NCBI GenBank assembly: GCA_903856805.1
Contig: CAIOCZ010000088.1
Span: 1 to 37,584, forward strand
From: an uncultured cyanobacterium
GTDB lineage: Bacteria > Cyanobacteriota > Cyanobacteriia > PCC-6307 > Cyanobiaceae
DNA: 37,584 nucleotides
Reading direction: 5' to 3'
Shown: positions 33,520-37,584 of the stretch, piece by piece
Numbering within the stretch: position 1 is the stretch's first letter
Layout of the letters: the number at the start of each line of letters is the position of its first letter
Translations under genes and position numbers: made by a program
Notes under the pieces: generated by a model
What the model was told of the DNA's origin: nothing
The model's database searches: none
The model's input: the letters and a program-made list of their open reading frames with translations, nothing else

Positions 33520-34130
33520 GAGCTCTTGATGTCGAAGTAGTCGAGGTTGGTGGCGCGGTAATGCGGGTTTTCGATCTTGCTGGCGGTTGTGGTGCCAAAC
33601 AGCCGCAGGTAGGAGCCGCCGTCGGCGTCCTGGGAGTACTCGCCGGGAAAGAAGATCACCACCGGGTGGCGCACCATCGCCGGTTGCAGCGCTTCCAGGA
33701 TCGTGTGGGTGCGCAGGAACGGATAGATCCGCCCAGAGCCGGTGATCAGGCTGATCTGGGTGTCGTTCCCCAGGGCCTCCATCAGCTTCGGCACCAGGGC
33801 TGAGGTGGGTTCGGCCACGTTCTGCAGGGTGTCGAACAGGTCGCCCTTGCTCCAGCTCGCTTCCTCCTGCAACACCACATCCAGGTAGCCCTTGGCCTCC
33901 AGCAGCTGCAGCACCAGCTCAAACAGATCCACCTGCTTCACCCGCAGCCCCTGCTTGCGCAGGAACTGCTCGGCACCCTTCACCACCACCCGCAGCTGGT
34001 CTTCATCGGCGGGGCTGTAGGTCTGGATGAAGATCGGCACCTCCTTGGCAACGCCCCGCATCTCCAGGAACTCAGGGCGGGTGAGGACCTCCTGCAGGCG
34101 CTTGTCGAGGCCGGTGACGCTGCTGCTCAT
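33516..34130 (-). CDS. brxB: BREX protein BrxB (DUF1788)
   Basis: A 204-residue DUF1788 protein; family features include FIQTYSPADEDQLRVVV, LLEAKGYLDVVL and the ending HPVVIFFPGEYSQDADGGSYLRLFG. BrxB is an essential small component of type 1 BREX whose biochemical activity is unclear. It overlaps brxA upstream (ATGA) and brxC downstream by four bases each, so the three genes form one translationally coupled unit. Confidence 0.93.
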   Translation of the reverse strand: MSSSVTGLDKRLQEVLTRPEFLEMRGVAKEVPIFIQTYSPADEDQLRVVVKGAEQFLRKQGLRVKQVDLFELVLQLLEAKGYLDVVLQEEASWSKGDLFDTLQNVAEPTSALVPKLMEALGNDTQISLITGSGRIYPFLRTHTILEALQPAMVRHPVVIFFPGEYSQDADGGSYLRLFGTTTASKIENPHYRATNLDYFDIKSS

Positions 34131-34795
34131 GGCGCAGTACCCCCAGTCCTGGCCCTGCGCTGACGCTCCGGGGTGCGCAGAAAACCGCTCAGCAGAGCTG
34201 GGTCGTCGTCCTCCACCAGCTGTTGAGCCCGGGGAGAGAGGGAGGGTCGCTGAACCGTGCCGAGAATCCCCCCCCTGGTCGCCTTGCCCGCCAGCAGCCC
34301 CGCGTCCCGCAACATTTTGAGAAGGGCGGAGCGGATCTTCTGCTGGGAGGAAGGGGAGAGGGCCGCGAGTTCAGGGTGGTCGCGTTCACAGGCCGCATAG
34401 AAGGCCGCCATGTCCGAACGGCGCAGTTCAAGGTCCTGGCTGCTCAGTTTCCCGTCCAACACCTCCCGGGCCAGGTCCGCCGCGATCTCAATCCGCTTCA
34501 GCACCGCCAGCCAGGCCATGGCACTTCGCTCCTCGCTCGATCCCCTCGCCAGCAATTGGATCTGGGGTGCGTTCAGGCGCTGCAGCCGCTGGCGCAGCTC
34601 CGATTCAAGCCGCTTGCCCGTGCTGGCCGAGCGGGCCTGCAGAGCATTGCGTTCCAGCACTGTGGCCTTGGTTCGGGGCCAGTCGCCCTGCTCCTCCAGG
34701 TGGATGGCCGCGATCACAGCAGCCAGCTCAGGCCTCAGGCCTGCGGCCGTGAAGCTCAGGGAGTAGCGGGGCGCCTGCGGCGCTGAGCGGGGCAA
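34127..34795 (-). CDS. brxA: BREX protein BrxA (DUF1819), start uncertain
   Basis: A DUF1819 protein of about 222 residues; RYSLSFTAAGLRPELAAVI at the start, STGKRLESELRQRL, and LRDAGLLAGK near the end match the family, which is a small DNA-binding BREX component. The start is unclear. The only good Shine-Dalgarno/ATG pair (AAGGAG, then ATG at 34806) is out of frame by one base and leads to a stop after 16 codons. In frame, the first usable codon before the conserved region is TTG at 34795, 16 bases from AAGGAG. Either TTG is used or a one-base shift has occurred close to the start. The open frame runs on upstream to 35221, but that part is the shadow of arsM. Confidence 0.85.
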   Translation of the reverse strand: MPRSAPQAPRYSLSFTAAGLRPELAAVIAAIHLEEQGDWPRTKATVLERNALQARSASTGKRLESELRQRLQRLNAPQIQLLARGSSEERSAMAWLAVLKRIEIAADLAREVLDGKLSSQDLELRRSDMAAFYAACERDHPELAALSPSSQQKIRSALLKMLRDAGLLAGKATRGGILGTVQRPSLSPRAQQLVEDDDPALLSGFLRTPERQRRARTGGTAP

Positions 34796-34997
34796 CGAAA
34801 GGACATGGAAACTCCTTGCCAATCCTGGCACTCGGCTGGGGGCGATGACCGCCAAGTTGCCCGTCTCCGTATGGCGTTGATCGCCAGAACCTATGCGCAG
34901 GGTGCATAGAAATGACCTCAGCAAGTAGCTGAGTGCCCCGCCATGCGCAGCTGCTCCATCCATCGGTTGGTGGCGAAACACGGAACGCCAGCCAGCC

Positions 34998-36050
34998 TCA
35001 ACAGCAGGAGCCACCCGCTGCCGCGCCCCCGTCAAAGGGCAGGACGGACCCGCAACCCTCGAACAGGCCGTAGTGACGGCTGAAATCACCGATGAAGTCG
35101 AAATGGGGCGATAGACGGCTGCCCGCGAGCATGCGGAAAGTGTTGCCGCACACCGGAAACACCTTGCCGGCCCCGATCCAGTGGTGCTTGTCGAAGGGCA
35201 GGGCGTGGGGGTGTTCGGCAATCGTGCCGCGGTAGATCACCGCCTGACCGTGGTCTTCGCAGGCGTCCTCCAGCTCAGGGAGATGGAACAGTCGATAGGT
35301 GGCGGAGAAGAAGCGGATCGGGCCGGTGCGGGCGGTGAGCGCCGCATCGGTGATCTCCAGGGGCCGGTCGCTCACCAGGCGGGGATCGGCGAAGCCGGCC
35401 CGGCGGGCCAGGCGCAGGAAATCGTTCCAATAGAGGGCGCCACTGAGGCATTCGCCGTAGAGCACCGGATCGTGGCGCAGCGCCTCGGGCACGCGCCGGT
35501 CGGCATAGACGTCCGCGAAGAAGAACTCACCGCCGCTCTTCAGCAGACGCCGCACCCCGTTCAGCACGGCCAGCTTGTCGGTCGAGAGGTTCACCACGCA
35601 GTTGGAGATCACCAGATCGAAGCTGCCGGGCTCCAATGGCAGCTGCTCCAGCTGCTCGATGCGGCCCTCCAGAAACTCCACGTTGGCGAAGCCGAACCGT
35701 TCGGCGTGGTGCTGCTGGTGCCGCCGGGCCACCGCCAGCTGCTCCGGCGTCATGTCCACGCCCACCACCGAACCAGCCGCACCCACCAGCTGGGCCAACA
35801 GATACACATCGCGGCCGCTGCCGCAGCCCAGATCCAGCACCCGCAGTCCCTCCAGCAACGGTGGCATCACCAGCCCACAGCCGTAGTAGCGCGACAGCAC
35901 CTCGGGGTGGATGCGGGCCAGCAGCGGACGCAGGGCCTCGGGAACGCTGCTGGCGTCACAGCAGGCGTCGGTGCGCAGATCGGCGCTGCTGCTGAGGGTG
36001 GCGCCGTAATACTCCTGCACGCCGCGGCTCAGGTCGGGGGAGGTCGTCAT
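34998..36050 (-). CDS. arsM: Arsenite S-adenosylmethyltransferase ArsM
   Basis: A 350-residue SAM-dependent methyltransferase that converts As(III) to methylated arsenicals. SAM motif I is VLDLGCGSGRD at residues 71-81. C151 (in ISNCVVNLS) and C201 (in YGECLSGA) are 50 residues apart, the spacing of the As-binding Cys174 and Cys224 known in the algal enzyme. C30/C31 (DACCDASS) and C58 may supply the others. The chain ends in GGSCC, a Cys pair also seen in many ArsM. I chose the ATG at 36050; ATGs at 36080 and 36251 extend into sequence without family features. It is unrelated to BREX, and its neighbour on the other side is transcribed divergently. Confidence 0.9.
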   Translation of the reverse strand: MTTSPDLSRGVQEYYGATLSSSADLRTDACCDASSVPEALRPLLARIHPEVLSRYYGCGLVMPPLLEGLRVLDLGCGSGRDVYLLAQLVGAAGSVVGVDMTPEQLAVARRHQQHHAERFGFANVEFLEGRIEQLEQLPLEPGSFDLVISNCVVNLSTDKLAVLNGVRRLLKSGGEFFFADVYADRRVPEALRHDPVLYGECLSGALYWNDFLRLARRAGFADPRLVSDRPLEITDAALTARTGPIRFFSATYRLFHLPELEDACEDHGQAVIYRGTIAEHPHALPFDKHHWIGAGKVFPVCGNTFRMLAGSRLSPHFDFIGDFSRHYGLFEGCGSVLPFDGGAAAGGSCC

Positions 36051-36552
36051 GAAGGAAGCGGCAGGTCCGGTTGTCTGCATCTGATTAAAGGGCGGGCTGA
36101 CAACCAGGTGGCCGCTGGGGGGAGCTGCCGAAGCAGCTAAGGGATCGGCGTCAGGCGCGTCATCGCCCCTGGCGGAGGGGGCTGCCGCTGGAACGAAAAG
36201 AGGATGCAGCGAATCCGATGCGAATAAGAGCTCCGAAAGACTTAGAGGCACTAGAAATTAACAATATCGTGCAACAGTTCAGCCACGTCCGCCAGGGCAT
36301 TCACATCGGCAATGCCAGAAGACCACGAATGAATTTGATGCATTCAAGGATCTTCTCAAGCCGTATTAAGTGCATGCGCATACGGCAAGAAGTAATGATT
36401 CAGACACGCCATGCATCCGCCCAGCTCGCGTTGGGGAAATTCATTCAGAGGTTCTTTTAATGGCCGTCACAGCGGAAGAGTGCAGGCTGATCTAAGCAAT
36501 AAAGACCATGCAAAAGATCATCAAAAGCACCCATTTCCGCCACTTTTAATCC
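36051..36552. other. Divergent promoter region between arsM and the peroxidase gene
   Basis: About 500 bases, with an AT-richer core from 36230 to 36550, unlike the GC-rich flanks. It contains a long hairpin at 36352-36392 with arms GCCGTAT/ATACGGC and outer CTTCT/AGAAG. The two genes point away from one another, so this stretch must hold both promoters, and the hairpin might be an operator. The 16-mer GCGTCATCGCCCCTGG at 36157-36172 also occurs at 14-29 in the palindrome at the left end. No gene is convincing here. Confidence 0.45.
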
Positions 36553-37584
36553 ATGAAACTCGTTAGACACGACCTTCAGTTCATCCTCGACCAGATCCTG
36601 ATCGCCAATGGCCACGCCGCCGGCGGCGACCTGCTGACGCTCGTGGCCAGCACCTTGCTGCCCTACGGCCTGCGTACGGTCGACGGCAGCTACAACAACC
36701 TCACGCCGGGCCGGGAGAACGACGCCGCCGCCGACCGGCCGATGCCCACCCGCTTGACCCAGACCTTCCGCACCGCCGAGGCGGTGACCTTTGATGTGGA
36801 CGGCCCGGGCCCGGTCAACGTCGGCGACACCACCTCGTACGCCCAGACCAGTGGCACCATCTTCGACTCCCAGCCGCGCACCATCAGCAACCTGATCGCC
36901 GACCAGACGATCAGCAATGCCGCAGCTGTGGCGGTGCACAACACGATCAGCCCCGGCGTGGTGTCGTCGGACGGCACGGTATTCATCGAGAACGTGGCTA
37001 CGGACGAGGGCCTGTCGGCGCCGTACAACTCCTTCTTCACGCTATTCGGCCAGTTCTTCGACCACGGTCTCGACAAGATCGGCACCGGTGGCAATGGCAC
37101 GGTGATCATGCCGTTGAACCCCGACGACCCGCTGATCGCAGGCGCCGATGGCCAATTCGGCACCGCCGATGACTTGGCCGATCACCTGCGCTTCATGACC
37201 CTGACGCGCGCCACCATCGCCACCAGCGCCCCGGGTACCGACGGCATCGCAGGGACCGCCGACGACGTGCGTGGCTACAACAACTCCACCGCCCCGCTGG
37301 TCGACCTGAGCCAGAACTACAGCTCGCACCCCTCGCACCAGGTGTTCCTGCGCGAGTACGCCTTCAATGCCCTCGGCCAGCCCGTCTCCACCGGCAAGCT
37401 GGCCGAGGGCGCGGGCAGCGCGATCATCAACTGGGGCGAAGTCAAGGCGATGGCCCGCACGATGCTTGGGATCGAGCTGACCGACGCCGACGTGTTCAAC
37501 GTGCCGGTCCTTCTCACGGACGCCTATGGCAAGTTCATCCCCGGTGCGAACGGCCTGCCGCAACTGGTCACCGCCACCGGCCTC
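36553..37584 (+). CDS. Secreted haem peroxidase family protein, 5' part
   Basis: An open frame of 344 codons from the ATG at 36553 to the window edge, with no stop. The N-terminus (KLVRHDLQFILDQILIANGH and YGLRTVDGSYNNL) is typical of large bacterial RTX-associated animal-type haem peroxidases. FGQFFDH at residues 165-171 carries the distal histidine region. Acidic GADGQFGTADD and GTDGIAGTADD segments resemble calcium-binding loops. No classical signal peptide is visible, consistent with type I secretion through a C-terminal signal beyond the window. These proteins usually exceed 1000 residues. Its role may be oxidative defence or halide oxidation; it faces away from arsM. Confidence 0.88.
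   Translation, partial: MKLVRHDLQFILDQILIANGHAAGGDLLTLVASTLLPYGLRTVDGSYNNLTPGRENDAAADRPMPTRLTQTFRTAEAVTFDVDGPGPVNVGDTTSYAQTSGTIFDSQPRTISNLIADQTISNAAAVAVHNTISPGVVSSDGTVFIENVATDEGLSAPYNSFFTLFGQFFDHGLDKIGTGGNGTVIMPLNPDDPLIAGADGQFGTADDLADHLRFMTLTRATIATSAPGTDGIAGTADDVRGYNNSTAPLVDLSQNYSSHPSHQVFLREYAFNALGQPVSTGKLAEGAGSAIINWGEVKAMARTMLGIELTDADVFNVPVLLTDAYGKFIPGANGLPQLVTATGL

Noticed and set aside
34796-35221. N-terminal extension of the BrxA frame
   Set aside because: It is antisense or out of frame to arsM, and the DUF1819 similarity begins only near 34765.
36218-36460. Plus-strand 80-codon frame upstream of the peroxidase gene
   Set aside because: It crosses the long hairpin, has no family resemblance and lies in a divergent promoter region.
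1-37584. CRISPR arrays, tRNA or rRNA genes, HIP1 octamers
   Set aside because: None was seen by eye; a computed search would be needed to exclude them fully.

Overview
The window looks like accessory chromosome from a high-GC bacterium. Weak Shine-Dalgarno sites, a cyanobacterial-type arsM, an RTX-style peroxidase and a cyanobacterial-style injection-system fibre suggest a Synechococcus/Cyanobium-like cyanobacterium. That assignment is an inference from protein style, not a proof.

Two systems are interleaved. The first, on the minus strand, is a type 1 BREX phage-defence locus. It has brxA-brxB-brxC as a tightly overlapping operon (34.8-30.0 kb) and a full-length pglX methyltransferase about 24 kb further downstream (6.2-2.7 kb). 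Where pglZ and brxL would be expected after pglX there is instead an SMC/OLD-type AAA ATPase and a small cysteine-rich protein with a possible PD-(D/E)xK nuclease core, followed by the frameshifted tail of an AlbA_2/RecG-like regulator. No pglZ or brxL is visible.

The second system, on the plus strand between brxC and pglX, is an extracellular contractile injection system (eCIS, Afp/PVC type), 8.8-29.7 kb. Its order is PAAR tip, DUF4255 cap, one sheath, three tube-fold proteins, DUF5908, LysM baseplate hub, VgrG-like spike, a small protein, gp25 wedge, a giant baseplate protein, tail fibre, a second giant baseplate protein, and tape-measure protein. No Afp15-type ATPase and no recognisable toxin cargo are present.

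The whole eCIS sits inside one eroded IS3-family element. The left inverted repeat and the 5' parts of the transposase genes lie just before it. The transposase C-terminus and the right inverted repeat lie just after it, in the same orientation. Between the IS fossil and pglX is a scarred strip: a vapBC pair with an internally deleted vapC, an apparently intact ParE-type toxin-antitoxin pair, a 98-bp duplicate of the pglX 5' end with its start codon lost, and an EamA-type transporter gene with an amber codon. This pattern fits a BREX island opened by repeated insertion and deletion and then used as the landing site of the eCIS.

Upstream of brxA, arsM (arsenite methyltransferase, minus strand) diverges from a large secreted haem-peroxidase gene (plus strand) that runs off the right edge. 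No rRNA, tRNA or CRISPR array was seen.
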